Shown here: positions 11,930 to 20,026 of the stretch, piece by piece
How the letters are laid out: each line of letters starts with the position of its first letter
Numbering within the stretch: position 1 is the first letter of the stretch
Assembly (NCBI RefSeq): GCF_004214895.1
Contig: NZ_CP035952.1
Span: 5,280,501-5,344,500, forward strand
Length of the DNA stretch: 64,000 nucleotides
DNA from: Pseudomonas tructae
GTDB taxonomy: Bacteria; Pseudomonadota; Gammaproteobacteria; Pseudomonadales; Pseudomonadaceae
Direction: 5' to 3'
The notes under the pieces: generated by a model
The model's database searches: none
Seen by the model: only the letters and a program-made list of their open reading frames with translations
What the model was told of the DNA's origin: nothing
Program-made: the position numbers and the translations under genes

Positions 11930-12967
11930 ATGAAACTCACGCCCGCCCAGCTCAACAAACACCTGCAAGGCAACCTCGCCCCTGTCTACGTGATCAGTGG
12001 CGATGACCCGCTGCTGTGCCAGGAAGCCGCTGACGCCGTACGTGCAATGGCACGCCAGCAAGGCTTCGATGAACGCCAGGTATTCAGCGCCGACGCCAAC
12101 TTCGATTGGGGCACCCTGCTCCAGGCCGGAGCCAGCCTGTCGCTGTTTGCCCAACGCCGCCTGTTGGAACTGCGCCTGCCCTCCGGCAAGCCCGGCGACA
12201 AGGGCGCGGCGGCGCTGATCGAGTACTGCGCCAACCCTGCCGAAGACACCGTGCTGCTGATCAGCCTGCCCAAGCTCGATGGCAGCGCACAGAAGACCAA
12301 GTGGGGCAAGGCACTGGTCGAAGGTCAGCACACCCAGTTCGTGCAGATCTGGCCGGTGGACAGCCACCAGTTGCCGCAATGGATCAGCCAGCGCCTGTCC
12401 CAGGCCGGATTGAGCGCCCAGCGCGACGCCGTCGACCTGATCGCGGCGCGGGTAGAGGGCAACCTGCTGGCGGCTGCGCAAGAAATCGAAAAGCTCAAGC
12501 TACTGGCTGAAGGCAACCAGATTACCGTCGAAACAGTCCAGGGCGCGGTCGCCGACAGTGCCCGTTTCGACGTGTTCGGGCTGGTCGATGCGATCCTGAA
12601 TGGCGAAGCCGCGCACGCCTTGCGCATGCTCGAAGGGTTGCGTGGCGAAGGCGTGGAGCCACCGGTAATTCTCTGGGCGCTGGCCCGGGAGCTGCGCCTG
12701 TTGGCTGGGCTCGCCCAGCAGTTCAGTCAGGGCGTGCCGCTGGACAAGGCCTTCAGCCAGGCCCGCCCGCCCGTCTGGGACAAGCGCAAACCGCTGATGA
12801 GCAAGGCCCTGCAGCGCCACTCGGCGCAGCGCTGGAGCCAGTTGCTGCAGGACGCCCAACGGATCGACGCACAGATCAAGGGCCAGGCCCAGGGGTCGGC
12901 CTGGACCAGCCTGGCGCGCTTGTCGTTGTTGATGGCCGGGCAGCGCCTGGCATTGCCGGCGGAGTAA
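11930..12967 (+). CDS. holA: DNA polymerase III subunit delta
   Basis: Clamp-loader delta subunit that opens the beta sliding clamp. The 345-residue protein begins MKLTPAQLNKHL and shows the family pattern YVISGDDPLLCQEAADAVR near residues 19-37, an AAA+-like fold without a Walker A motif as expected for delta, and a C-terminal collar domain. No ribosome binding site is evident; a stable hairpin lies directly upstream. Confidence 0.97.
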   Translation: MKLTPAQLNKHLQGNLAPVYVISGDDPLLCQEAADAVRAMARQQGFDERQVFSADANFDWGTLLQAGASLSLFAQRRLLELRLPSGKPGDKGAAALIEYCANPAEDTVLLISLPKLDGSAQKTKWGKALVEGQHTQFVQIWPVDSHQLPQWISQRLSQAGLSAQRDAVDLIAARVEGNLLAAAQEIEKLKLLAEGNQITVETVQGAVADSARFDVFGLVDAILNGEAAHALRMLEGLRGEGVEPPVILWALARELRLLAGLAQQFSQGVPLDKAFSQARPPVWDKRKPLMSKALQRHSAQRWSQLLQDAQRIDAQIKGQAQGSAWTSLARLSLLMAGQRLALPAE

Positions 12968-12971
12968 AGCT

Positions 12972-13007
12972 ATCGCGGGGCAAGCCCGCTCCCACTTGCC
13001 CCGCGAT
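12972..13007. repeat. REP element, single copy with partial inverted copy
   Basis: One complete REP core (ATCGCGGGGCAAGCCCGCTCCCAC) followed by the inverted first half, forming a 13-bp hairpin between holA and arfA. Confidence 0.85.
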
Positions 13008-13058
13008 GGTTTCACCCCTTATATTGCGCCCGACACCCACCCAGCAGGACTCCCTGTC

Positions 13059-13223
13059 ATGAGCAAAAAACCCGCAAAACCCGGGCCCAACAAGGCCAAA
13101 TCCATCGTTGCCCAGCCTCTGTTCCGTAGCCGCCAGGAACCCGCCGGCAAAGGCAAAGGCAGCTACCGCCGCGAAGCCTTCCAATCGAGAGATTGGGAGG
13201 CTTCTTACTTTTTGGCCGCATAA
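13059..13223 (+). CDS. arfA: alternative ribosome-rescue factor ArfA
   Basis: A 54-residue basic peptide that rescues stalled ribosomes when trans-translation is overwhelmed by recruiting release factor 2. It begins MSKKPAKPGPNKAKS and contains the conserved block YRREAFQSRDWEASYFLAA. Like the E. coli gene, its coding region contains a strong hairpin near the 3' end, separately listed, which should yield non-stop mRNA and place arfA under tmRNA control. It lies between a REP element and a lytic transglycosylase gene. Confidence 0.93.
   Translation: MSKKPAKPGPNKAKSIVAQPLFRSRQEPAGKGKGSYRREAFQSRDWEASYFLAA
13173..13215 (+). terminator. terminator-like hairpin inside arfA
   Basis: Arms at 13173-13186 and 13191-13204 pair over 14 positions with one G-U wobble around a GAGA tetraloop, followed by TTACTTTTT. 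It sits over codons 39-49, before the stop. In E. coli a similar hairpin causes RNase III cleavage or termination, so ArfA is made from mRNA lacking a stop and is destroyed by tmRNA tagging unless that system fails. Confidence 0.8.
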
Positions 13224-13284
13224 AGGCAAGAATTCGACAGGCATGGTATGGTCGGCACCTGACCTGAAATACCTGGACCTGTGC

Positions 13285-14601
13285 ATGCCCCTTTGTCTTA
13301 CCCGTCGCTGGCAACCTCGCCAGCTGATTGCCGCCTCCAGCCTCATCCTGCTGGTCGCCTGCGCGGAAAAACCCACCGCCGCCGATGCGCTGCCGCTGGC
13401 CCCTGCCCAGCCGGCTCCGGTAGTCACTCTGCCCACCCCCGCCGTCGACACCAACAGCGAAATCCAGCCGTTGCAAACCTTTGCCCAATGGCAAGCGGGC
13501 TTTCGTCAGCAAGCCCTGCAAGCAGGCATCAACCCCACCACCTTTGACCGCGCCTTCCTCGGTGTCACGCCCGACATGGATGTGATCAAGGCCGACCGCA
13601 GCCAGCCGGAGTTCACCCGGCCGGTGTGGGAGTACCTCGACGGCGCCCTGTCGCCGCTGCGCGTGCGCAATGGCAAGGGCCTGCTGGAAAAACACGCCGA
13701 CCTGCTCAGCCAGATCGAACAGCGCTATGGCGTCGACCGCAATGTGCTGGTCTCGGTGTGGGGCATGGAAAGCAACTTTGGCCAGTTCCAGGGCAACAAA
13801 TCGGTAATCCGCTCCCTGGCCACCCTGGCCTATGAAGGCCGCCGCCCGGCATTTGCCCACGCGCAACTGATCGCGGCCCTGCAGATCCTGCAGAACGGTG
13901 ATATCCAGCCAGATGCGATGAAAGGCTCGTGGGCCGGGGCCATGGGCCAGACCCAATTCATCCCCACCACCTACAACACCCATGCGGTGGACTTCGATGG
14001 CGATGGCCGCCGGGATATCTGGAACAGCTCGGCAGACGCCCTGGCGTCCACCGCTCATTACCTGCAAAGCTCTGGCTGGAAACGCGGCGAGCCCTGGGGC
14101 TTCGAGGTGCAACTGGCACCTGGCTTTGATTATTGGCTGGCCGATGGCAGCCAGCGCAAGACAGTAGCCGAATGGCTGCAACTGGGTCTGAAACTGCCTA
14201 CTGGCGCACGCGTACCAGCCGGCAGTGAACAGCTGTCAGCGGCCCTGCTGCTGCCTGCCGGCTACCGCGGCCCGGCATTCCTGGTGCTGGACAACTTCCG
14301 CGCGATCCTCAAGTACAACAACTCGTCGTCCTATGCCATGGCGGTCGGCCTGCTGGGCCAGCGTTTCGAGGGTTCGGGCTACATTGCCGGATCGTGGCCC
14401 AAGGATGACCTGCCGCTGAGCCGCAGTGAACGCGTCGAGCTGCAGACCCTGCTCAGTGCCCGCAACTACGACGCTGGAAACGCCGATGGCATCATTGGCG
14501 CCAACACCCGCAAGGCCATCCGCAGTGCCCAGCAGGCGCTGGGCTGGCCGGCTGATGGGTATCCGACGCACAAGTTGCTTGAAAGCCTGCGTAATCGGTG
14601 A
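13285..14601 (+). CDS. lytic murein transglycosylase (GH103, MltB/SltB type) with peptidoglycan-binding domain
   Basis: A 438-residue probable outer-membrane lipoprotein (lipobox LVAC) that cleaves peptidoglycan glycan strands. The transglycosylase domain spans about residues 60-350, with the catalytic-Glu motif VWGMESNFG, the SWAGAMGQTQFIPTTY block and DFDGDGRRDIW. A C-terminal PG_binding_1 domain follows (about 380-435; SRSERVELQ, GIIGANTRKAI). The start at 13285 gives a proper lipoprotein signal; the frame upstream runs through arfA in another frame. A second MltB-like enzyme is encoded near 21.5 kb. Confidence 0.93.
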   Translation: MPLCLTRRWQPRQLIAASSLILLVACAEKPTAADALPLAPAQPAPVVTLPTPAVDTNSEIQPLQTFAQWQAGFRQQALQAGINPTTFDRAFLGVTPDMDVIKADRSQPEFTRPVWEYLDGALSPLRVRNGKGLLEKHADLLSQIEQRYGVDRNVLVSVWGMESNFGQFQGNKSVIRSLATLAYEGRRPAFAHAQLIAALQILQNGDIQPDAMKGSWAGAMGQTQFIPTTYNTHAVDFDGDGRRDIWNSSADALASTAHYLQSSGWKRGEPWGFEVQLAPGFDYWLADGSQRKTVAEWLQLGLKLPTGARVPAGSEQLSAALLLPAGYRGPAFLVLDNFRAILKYNNSSSYAMAVGLLGQRFEGSGYIAGSWPKDDLPLSRSERVELQTLLSARNYDAGNADGIIGANTRKAIRSAQQALGWPADGYPTHKLLESLRNR

Positions 14602-14605
14602 ACTA

Positions 14606-14639
14606 CAAAAAGCCCGTCAATGCTGTATCTGGCGGGCTT
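14606..14639 (-). terminator. rho-independent terminator of the M15-like gene
   Basis: On the minus strand an AAGCCCG-type stem is followed by GGGCTTTTTG. The 5' arm lies in the last codons of the M15-like gene, and the element also separates it from the convergent transglycosylase gene. Confidence 0.7.
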
Positions 14640-15306
14640 GTTCAACACACTGCAAATGGAACGACTCGGTCATTTGATCCCGGCAAACCCGATACCGCTG
14701 AGCTCGTCGTTCAATCACCCTTCGCAGTTGTTCAGGAGAGTCGTTTATTCTACGCTCCACGAACACCCGATCACCAAATCCAAAGTACCCGTTCTCTCCG
14801 CTTTCAATCAGGCCATGAGTTGCCATCAGCTGTTTGACTTTCTCAGTTGAGATCCCCGACGGCGGCGTCAGTACAGGATTAAGGCTCAGTCCAAGCGCAA
14901 AGCGCTGCGCGGACCAATGACCGGACTGCACAGCGCTACTAGCATCAAGTGCAAACGTATTGTTTGCCTTTCTCGCCTGCAAGGCGCCTCCAGGATAGTA
15001 TTCCAGCGGAATAGCACTGGCAATAAGCCCACCGTGTTTGTACATATCGCTGAACAGAGACTCCACCAGATCGGCAACAGCATCAAGTACTACTACCTCC
15101 CCCAGAAAATTTGCCTGACTATCAAATTGCCAATAGTTGAAGTTGACCAATCTCAAACGATCACAATTGACAGGTGCTTCGCTGCCTAACACGCCGCTTT
15201 GTTGTAAGTGAAGACAGCGCTCCGGAGAGACCGAGCCAACATCAGCCACACCGGGCATCCCCCACAACGCACTCAACAGTAATACCGCGCACTTACTTTT
15301 GTTCAT
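14617..15306 (-). CDS. exported M15-like (VanY/carboxypeptidase-type) protein lacking zinc ligands
   Basis: A 229-residue protein with a signal peptide (MNKSKCAVLLLSALWGMPGVADV). The middle aligns with M15 D-Ala-D-Ala carboxypeptidase-like proteins: FLGEVVVLDAVADLV, then NNTFALDASS, then HWSAQRFALGLSLNPV. The family motif around the ligands is WSEHAYGRAIDINPV; here the metal His is Gln and the Asp is Ser, and the last His (in xxxHFE) reads VFVE. It is therefore probably not an active zinc peptidase and may bind peptidoglycan or be decaying. Base composition is visibly less GC-rich than its neighbours, suggesting acquisition. Confidence 0.6.
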   Translation of the reverse strand: MNKSKCAVLLLSALWGMPGVADVGSVSPERCLHLQQSGVLGSEAPVNCDRLRLVNFNYWQFDSQANFLGEVVVLDAVADLVESLFSDMYKHGGLIASAIPLEYYPGGALQARKANNTFALDASSAVQSGHWSAQRFALGLSLNPVLTPPSGISTEKVKQLMATHGLIESGENGYFGFGDRVFVERRINDSPEQLRRVIERRAQRYRVCRDQMTESFHLQCVEQARQIQH

Positions 15307-15360
15307 TACAATTGACCTATATAGTCGCCACCCACAAAAGTCATCACTCTGGACCCTCAC

Positions 15361-15685
15361 CGCCGAGCTAAGAAATTGGACACTTCCGAATCCTTATCAA
15401 GACGGCGGTCAATTTGTTGTAAGGGAAAAGAAGTGAAACTCCCCCACACGCTCGGCGAACCAAGCACTGCGCTCGGGGTTGCCGGGGCGGTAATGCAGAC
15501 GGTTGACGCTAGTGTGTGCGGCCGCCACAGGGTCAATCATCGTAGAACCACCGGTTCGCTGGCAAAATTGATGTACTCGAAGCGCACCACACGCAAACGG
15601 CTGCAAGAGGGTCAGAGCCATAGAGAGTGCGAGCGCCAGGGCCAGGCGGCGGTAAATATCTAGCCCTTCAAGCACCAATGCCGGA
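15361..15685. other. gap with no confident gene
   Basis: About 325 bases between the M15-like gene and ldcA. The only candidate is a short minus-strand frame, listed separately. The plus-strand frame at 15376-15663 has no start signal or recognisable content. Confidence 0.4.
15409..15675 (-). CDS. possible small exported protein, uncertain
   Basis: An open frame directly after ldcA that could start at a GTG (15675) and encode 88 residues. It shows a basic then hydrophobic N-terminus (IYRRLALALALSMALTLL) like a signal peptide, then an uncharacterised region ending GEFHFFSLTTN. There is no ribosome binding site and no family match I recognise; it could be a decayed gene. Confidence 0.3.
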   Translation of the reverse strand: MLEGLDIYRRLALALALSMALTLLQPFACGALRVHQFCQRTGGSTMIDPVAAAHTSVNRLHYRPGNPERSAWFAERVGEFHFFSLTTN

Positions 15686-16645
15686 TTAACACGCGAACAG
15701 ATCCTGCAGCAGTTGCAGGTGTTGCCGTTGAGCATCCAGATGCACCCGCGCGCCCATCGGCAAGGTCAGGTTGGGATCGCAATGGCCGCTGCGCCAACCC
15801 GCCAGCACCGGAATATTCAGCGGCGCGAAGAACTGGCGCAACAACGGCGCCAGCGCCTCCAGCGTGATCCCGGCAAAATCCCCGACCAGCACACCCTGAA
15901 TACCCTCAAGTTTGCCCGCCAGGCGCAACTGGGTTAGCAGGCGATCGACGCGGAACAGCGGCTCGTTGACGTCTTCGATAAACAGGATACCTCCCGTGCA
16001 GTCTATTTCTGCGGGGGTCGCGAGGGTCGCGCACAGCAGCGACAGGTTGCCGCCCAGCAATCGCCCGCTGGCTGCACCAGGCAGAACAGTGGTCAATGGC
16101 CAGTCCTGGGGATGCTCCAGCACATCGCCAGCACCCAATTGACCGCAGATCTGCTCAAACAGCGAGGACAGGGTCGGCTCCTGTTTGTTACCCAGCAATT
16201 CGGACTTGAGCATGGCACCATGGAACGACACAAACCCGGCATGGCGGGCAATAGCCGTGTGCAACGCGGTGATGTCGCTGTAGCCGACCAGGGGCTTGGG
16301 ATGACGGCGCAACAGCTCGAAATCGATCCCTTCAAGCAAGCGCATGCTGCCATAGCCGCCACGCAGGCAGATGATTGCATCGACATCGCTGGCGGCAAAA
16401 GCGTCGTGCAGGTCTTGCAGGCGCTGGGCGTCAGTGCCGGCGAGGTAGCCGTTCGCAGCAGTCACGCCCGGGTAGATCCGGCACCGATAACCGCGCGCCT
16501 CGAACCATTGGTTGACCTTGAGCGTGTCGACCTCGGCCGGCCCTGCCGGAGCGATGATTGCAATCAGCCCACCTGCGGGCAGGGGCATCGGCAGCGGCTG
16601 GGCATGCGTCAGTACAGCGGCATGGGCTACGAAGGGTAGGTTCAT
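15686..16645 (-). CDS. ldcA: LD-carboxypeptidase (muramoyltetrapeptide carboxypeptidase)
   Basis: Serine peptidase of family S66 that removes the terminal D-Ala from recycled murein tetrapeptides in the cytoplasm. The 319-residue protein has the nucleophile motif VGYSDIT, the Glu in FIEDVNEP and the His in SGHCDPNLTLP. The ATG at 16645 was chosen for its AAGGAG ribosome binding site; the longer frame to 16681 lacks one. It complements mpl, another recycling gene, near 36 kb. Confidence 0.93.
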   Translation of the reverse strand: MNLPFVAHAAVLTHAQPLPMPLPAGGLIAIIAPAGPAEVDTLKVNQWFEARGYRCRIYPGVTAANGYLAGTDAQRLQDLHDAFAASDVDAIICLRGGYGSMRLLEGIDFELLRRHPKPLVGYSDITALHTAIARHAGFVSFHGAMLKSELLGNKQEPTLSSLFEQICGQLGAGDVLEHPQDWPLTTVLPGAASGRLLGGNLSLLCATLATPAEIDCTGGILFIEDVNEPLFRVDRLLTQLRLAGKLEGIQGVLVGDFAGITLEALAPLLRQFFAPLNIPVLAGWRSGHCDPNLTLPMGARVHLDAQRQHLQLLQDLFAC

Positions 16646-16674
16646 CCAGACAACTCCTTGTGTGGACAGGTCTG

Positions 16675-16716
16675 CAAACAAAAATGCCGATGTCGCTGGG
16701 CAGCGGACATCGGCAT
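16675..16716 (-). terminator. rho-independent terminator after lipA
   Basis: An 11-bp perfect stem (ATGCCGATGTC / GACATCGGCAT at 16684-16694 and 16706-16716) is followed on the minus strand by TTTTTGTTTG. It ends the ybeD-lipB-lipA unit. Confidence 0.9.
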
Positions 16717-16735
16717 CGAGAGGACCAGGCGTCGA

Positions 16736-17734
16736 TCAGAGTTTGATCTTGGCCTCGTGCGCCTGCTGGTCGGCATGGTACGAAGAACGCACCAGCGGGC
16801 CGGAGGCGACGTTCTTGAAGCCCATCTTGTAGCCTTCTTCAGCGAACCAGGCGAAGGTGTCCGGGTGCACGAAACGCTGCACCGGCAAGTGGCTGCGCGA
16901 AGGCTGCAGGTACTGGCCGAGGGTCAGCATGTCGATGTTGTGCTCGCGCATGCGATGCATCACTTCGATCACTTCTTCGTCAGTTTCACCCAGGCCCAAC
17001 ATCAGGCCGGACTTGGTCGGTACGTGCGGGACCAGCTCCTTGAACTTCTGCAGCAAGGTCAGCGACCACTGGTAATCCGAGCCCGGACGGGCGGCCTTGT
17101 ACAGACGCGGTACGGTTTCCAGGTTGTGGTTGAACACATCCGGCGGCTCTTGCGCGGTAATAGCCAGCGCCACGTCCATCCGGCCACGGTAGTCGGGCAC
17201 CAGGGTTTCCAGCTGAACACCCGGCGACAGCTTGCGGATTTCCCGCAGGCAGTCGGCAAAGTGCTGGGCACCACCGTCACGCAGGTCGTCGCGGTCGACC
17301 GAGGTGATCACCACGTACTTCAGACGCAGGTCGGCAATCGCCACCGCCAGGTTCATCGGTTCGTCAGCGTCCAGCGCTTTCGGCCGGCCGTGGCCGACGT
17401 CGCAGAACGGGCAACGACGGGTGCAGATGTCACCCATGATCATGAAGGTTGCGGTGCCACCCGAGAAGCACTCGCCCAGGTTCGGGCAGGAGGCCTCTTC
17501 GCACACGCTGTGCAGCTTGTGTTTGCGCAGCAGTTGCTTGATGCGGTCGACTTCCGGCGAAACCGGGATACGCACGCGAATCCAGTCAGGCTTCTTCGGC
17601 AGCTCGTCGGTAGGGATGATCTTTACCGGGATACGCGCGACTTTTTCCGCGCCACGCAGTTTCACACCCGCCTCGACCTTGGGCCGAGGCGCTGGCGTCA
17701 CGCTTTGCACTGGTTCTTGCACAACAGTAGTCAT
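16736..17734 (-). CDS. lipA: lipoyl synthase
   Basis: Radical-SAM enzyme that inserts two sulfurs into protein-bound octanoyl groups to make lipoyl cofactors. The 332-residue protein contains the auxiliary-cluster motif [12 protein letters not shown] and the radical-SAM motif [11 protein letters not shown]. It follows lipB by 2 bases, so the two lipoylation steps are cotranscribed, and ends at a strong terminator. Confidence 0.98.
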   Translation of the reverse strand: MTTVVQEPVQSVTPAPRPKVEAGVKLRGAEKVARIPVKIIPTDELPKKPDWIRVRIPVSPEVDRIKQLLRKHKLHSVCEEASCPNLGECFSGGTATFMIMGDICTRRCPFCDVGHGRPKALDADEPMNLAVAIADLRLKYVVITSVDRDDLRDGGAQHFADCLREIRKLSPGVQLETLVPDYRGRMDVALAITAQEPPDVFNHNLETVPRLYKAARPGSDYQWSLTLLQKFKELVPHVPTKSGLMLGLGETDEEVIEVMHRMREHNIDMLTLGQYLQPSRSHLPVQRFVHPDTFAWFAEEGYKMGFKNVASGPLVRSSYHADQQAHEAKIKL

Positions 17735-17736
17735 AT

Positions 17737-18384
17737 TCAGAAGATTCCGCCCGTAAGGGTCGTCTGCTCAGCATAGTCGAGGTGCTTGACCAGCTGCCCG
17801 CGCAGCCTTGCCCTTACCTCAGAGAGTTCGATCGAGCCTGCCTGGTCGCGCAGCTGGGTCATGGCCAGCCCCGCATACCCGCAGGGGTTAATCCGGCGGA
17901 ATGGCCCAAGGTCCATGTCCACGTTCAGGGCAAGGCCGTGGAACGAACAGCCATTGCGAATCCGCAGGCCGAGCGAGGCGATCTTCGCCCCCTCGACATA
18001 GACGCCCGGCGCATCGGCCTTGGCCGCCGCCTCGACGTTGTAACTGGCCAGCAGCTCGATCAGGCAGCGCTCGATGCGGCTGACCAGCTCACGCACGCCA
18101 AAGCCCAGGCGCCGTACATCGAGCAGCAGGTAGGCGACCAACTGGCCCGGACCGTGGTAGGTCACCTGGCCACCGCGATCGGTCTGCACCACCGGAATGT
18201 CTCCCGGCACCAGCAGATGCTCGGCCTTGCCAGCCTGGCCCTGGGTGAACACCGCCGGGTGTTCAACCAGCCAGACCTCATCGGCCGTGCCCGGGCCACG
18301 CTGGTCGGTGAACCGACGCATGGCCTCCAGCACCGGCTGGTAAGGCAGCAGGCCGAGGTCGCGAAAGCCGAGGCACGCGGGCAT
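17737..18384 (-). CDS. lipB: octanoyl-ACP:protein N-octanoyltransferase
   Basis: Transfers octanoate from acyl carrier protein to lipoyl domains, the substrate step for LipA. The 215-residue protein shows the family signature [19 protein letters not shown] and the catalytic Cys/Lys region ([24 protein letters not shown]). The ATG at 18384 overlaps the ybeD stop as TGATG, a coupled start; a TTG one codon earlier is less likely. Confidence 0.97.
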   Translation of the reverse strand: MPACLGFRDLGLLPYQPVLEAMRRFTDQRGPGTADEVWLVEHPAVFTQGQAGKAEHLLVPGDIPVVQTDRGGQVTYHGPGQLVAYLLLDVRRLGFGVRELVSRIERCLIELLASYNVEAAAKADAPGVYVEGAKIASLGLRIRNGCSFHGLALNVDMDLGPFRRINPCGYAGLAMTQLRDQAGSIELSEVRARLRGQLVKHLDYAEQTTLTGGIF

Positions 18385-18656
18385 CAAAGCACCATTTTCA
18401 CGATGCCGGTCGCGCGCAGGGCGCTGTTGATATCGTGCAGCTGGTCTTCACCGGTGGCGATGATGTGCAGTTGCACCGTGGTGTACTTGCCTTCCTTGCT
18501 CTGACGCTCAGCCAGGGTGCTCATGTCGACCGTGGCGTGCTTCTTGAGGATCTCGATTACCGTGTCCTTGAAATTGACTACGGTGTCGCCGATGACCTTG
18601 ATCGGGTAATCGGCGCAAGGGAATTCGATTTTGTGCGATTTGTCAGCTTCGGTCAT
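18384..18656 (-). CDS. ybeD: DUF493 family protein YbeD
   Basis: A 90-residue ACT-like-fold protein of the DUF493/YbeD family (begins [23 protein letters not shown]). Its function is not established, but it is nearly always encoded directly upstream of lipB, as here, suggesting a link to lipoate metabolism. It is coupled to lipB through TGATG. A hairpin terminator downstream of dacA separates it from the dacA unit. Confidence 0.95.
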   Translation of the reverse strand: MTEADKSHKIEFPCADYPIKVIGDTVVNFKDTVIEILKKHATVDMSTLAERQSKEGKYTTVQLHIIATGEDQLHDINSALRATGIVKMVL

Positions 18657-18684
18657 GGCAGTAACGGCCTCGTAAGCCGTGGCA

Positions 18685-18717
18685 ACAACAACGCCCCCGC
18701 GTGAATGGCGGGGGCGT
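18685..18717 (-). terminator. probable terminator of dacA
   Basis: A 10-bp perfect GC-rich stem (18691-18700 with 18708-18717) follows dacA on the minus strand and leads into TTGTTGTTG, a weak U-rich tract. Confidence 0.6.
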
Positions 18718-18731
18718 GGCAGGTCACGATA

Positions 18732-19892
18732 TCAGTTGAACAACCCGTAGAAGAATAGCCGAATGCTATCCCACACACGACGGAAGAAACCGCCTTCCTC
18801 AACGCCATCCAGCGCGATCAGGTCGGCACTGTGGACAACCTTGTCATCCAGTTTGACTTCCACTTTACCGATCACGTCACCTTTGTTGATCGGAGCGATC
18901 AGCTGCGGGTTCATGGTCATGCTTGCGGCCAGGTTTTTCAATTGGCCTTTAGGCAAAGTCATGCTCAGGTCCTGGGCCAGCCCGGCTTTGACCTGGTTGG
19001 TTGCACCCTTCCAGACTGGCGCCTGGGCAAGTTCGGTACCCTTCTGGTAGAAGGTCTGGGTTTCGAAGAAGCGGAAGCCGTAGGTCAGCAGCTTCTGGGT
19101 TTCGGCCGCACGCGATTGCTCGCTGTTGGTACCGAAGACCACGGCGATCAGGCGCATGCCGTCACGTACCGCCGAAGACACCATGCAATAACCGGCTTCG
19201 TCGGTGTGGCCGGTTTTCAGGCCGTCGACGGTCTTGTCGCGCCACAGCAGCAGGTTGCGGTTAGGCTGCTTGATGTTGTTCCAGAAGAACTCCTTCTGCG
19301 AGTAGATCGCATAGTGAGCCGGATCTTCGTGGATGATTGCGCGCGCCAGCACTGCCATGTCGTGGGCCGACGAGTAGTGCTCGGGATTCGGCAGGCCGGT
19401 GGGGTTCATGAAGTGGCTGTTGCTCATGCCCAGATCGGTCGCGGTCTTGTTCATCATGTCGGCGAAGGCGTCTTCGCTGCCGGCGATGTGCTCGGCCAGG
19501 GCAACGCTGGCGTCGTTACCCGACTGGATGATAATGCCGTGCAGCAGGTCGCTGACGCTGACCTGGGTGCCGACCTTGATGAACATCCGCGAACCGCCGG
19601 TACGCCAGGCGTTTTCACTGACGGTCACCGGATCGTTCTCGCCAATCTGCCCGCGACGGATATCCAGGGTCGCGATGTAGGCGGTCATCAGCTTGGTCAG
19701 GCTCGCCGGAGGCAGACGCTGGTCACCATTGTTCTCGACCAGGATGTTGCCGCTGGAGGCTTCCATGAGCACGTAGGACTTGGCAGCCAGTTGCGGCGGC
19801 GACGGCATCATCTGCTCTGCCGCGAAGGCGGCAGGGGCAATCATCAGCGGTACAAGCAGGCAAAGGCGTTTGGCAAAGCTGGTAATGTTCAT
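18732..19892 (-). CDS. dacA: D-alanyl-D-alanine carboxypeptidase (PBP5/6 type)
   Basis: Periplasmic penicillin-binding protein that trims pentapeptides. The 386-residue precursor has a signal peptide (cleavage near AFA-AEQ, residue 24), the catalytic SLTK at residues 64-67, SGN (SGNDAS) and KTG (KTGHTDEAG). A C-terminal beta domain ends in an amphipathic membrane anchor (RRVWDSIRLFFYGLF). It is the last gene of the mrdA-rodA-mltB-rlpA-dacA group. Confidence 0.97.
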   Translation of the reverse strand: MNITSFAKRLCLLVPLMIAPAAFAAEQMMPSPPQLAAKSYVLMEASSGNILVENNGDQRLPPASLTKLMTAYIATLDIRRGQIGENDPVTVSENAWRTGGSRMFIKVGTQVSVSDLLHGIIIQSGNDASVALAEHIAGSEDAFADMMNKTATDLGMSNSHFMNPTGLPNPEHYSSAHDMAVLARAIIHEDPAHYAIYSQKEFFWNNIKQPNRNLLLWRDKTVDGLKTGHTDEAGYCMVSSAVRDGMRLIAVVFGTNSEQSRAAETQKLLTYGFRFFETQTFYQKGTELAQAPVWKGATNQVKAGLAQDLSMTLPKGQLKNLAASMTMNPQLIAPINKGDVIGKVEVKLDDKVVHSADLIALDGVEEGGFFRRVWDSIRLFFYGLFN

Positions 19893-20026
19893 CCGTCTCT
19901 CGAAATGGCTAATGGGCTCATGCCCTCATGGGCAAAACGTTTACAGGCGCATGGCCTGACGGGCAAAACCGCCATTGTACATGGCGGCTGCGCCCGGCTG
20001 CATGACAAACCGATCAGTCCCCCCGA
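19893..20026. other. dacA upstream region
   Basis: The gap between rlpA and dacA holds a 7-bp stem (CCGCCAT / ATGGCGG near 19970-19988) and a repeated CGATCAGT at its rlpA end; no clear promoter or terminator is seen. Confidence 0.3.

Noticed and set aside
12972-13007. A short CRISPR-like repeat array suggested by recurring palindromes
   Set aside because: The repeats are dispersed REP elements across the window, not regularly spaced with spacers, and no cas genes are present.
15376-15663. A 95-codon plus-strand frame between the M15-like gene and ldcA
   Set aside because: No start signal and a composition of basic low-complexity residues; overlaps a slightly better minus-strand candidate.
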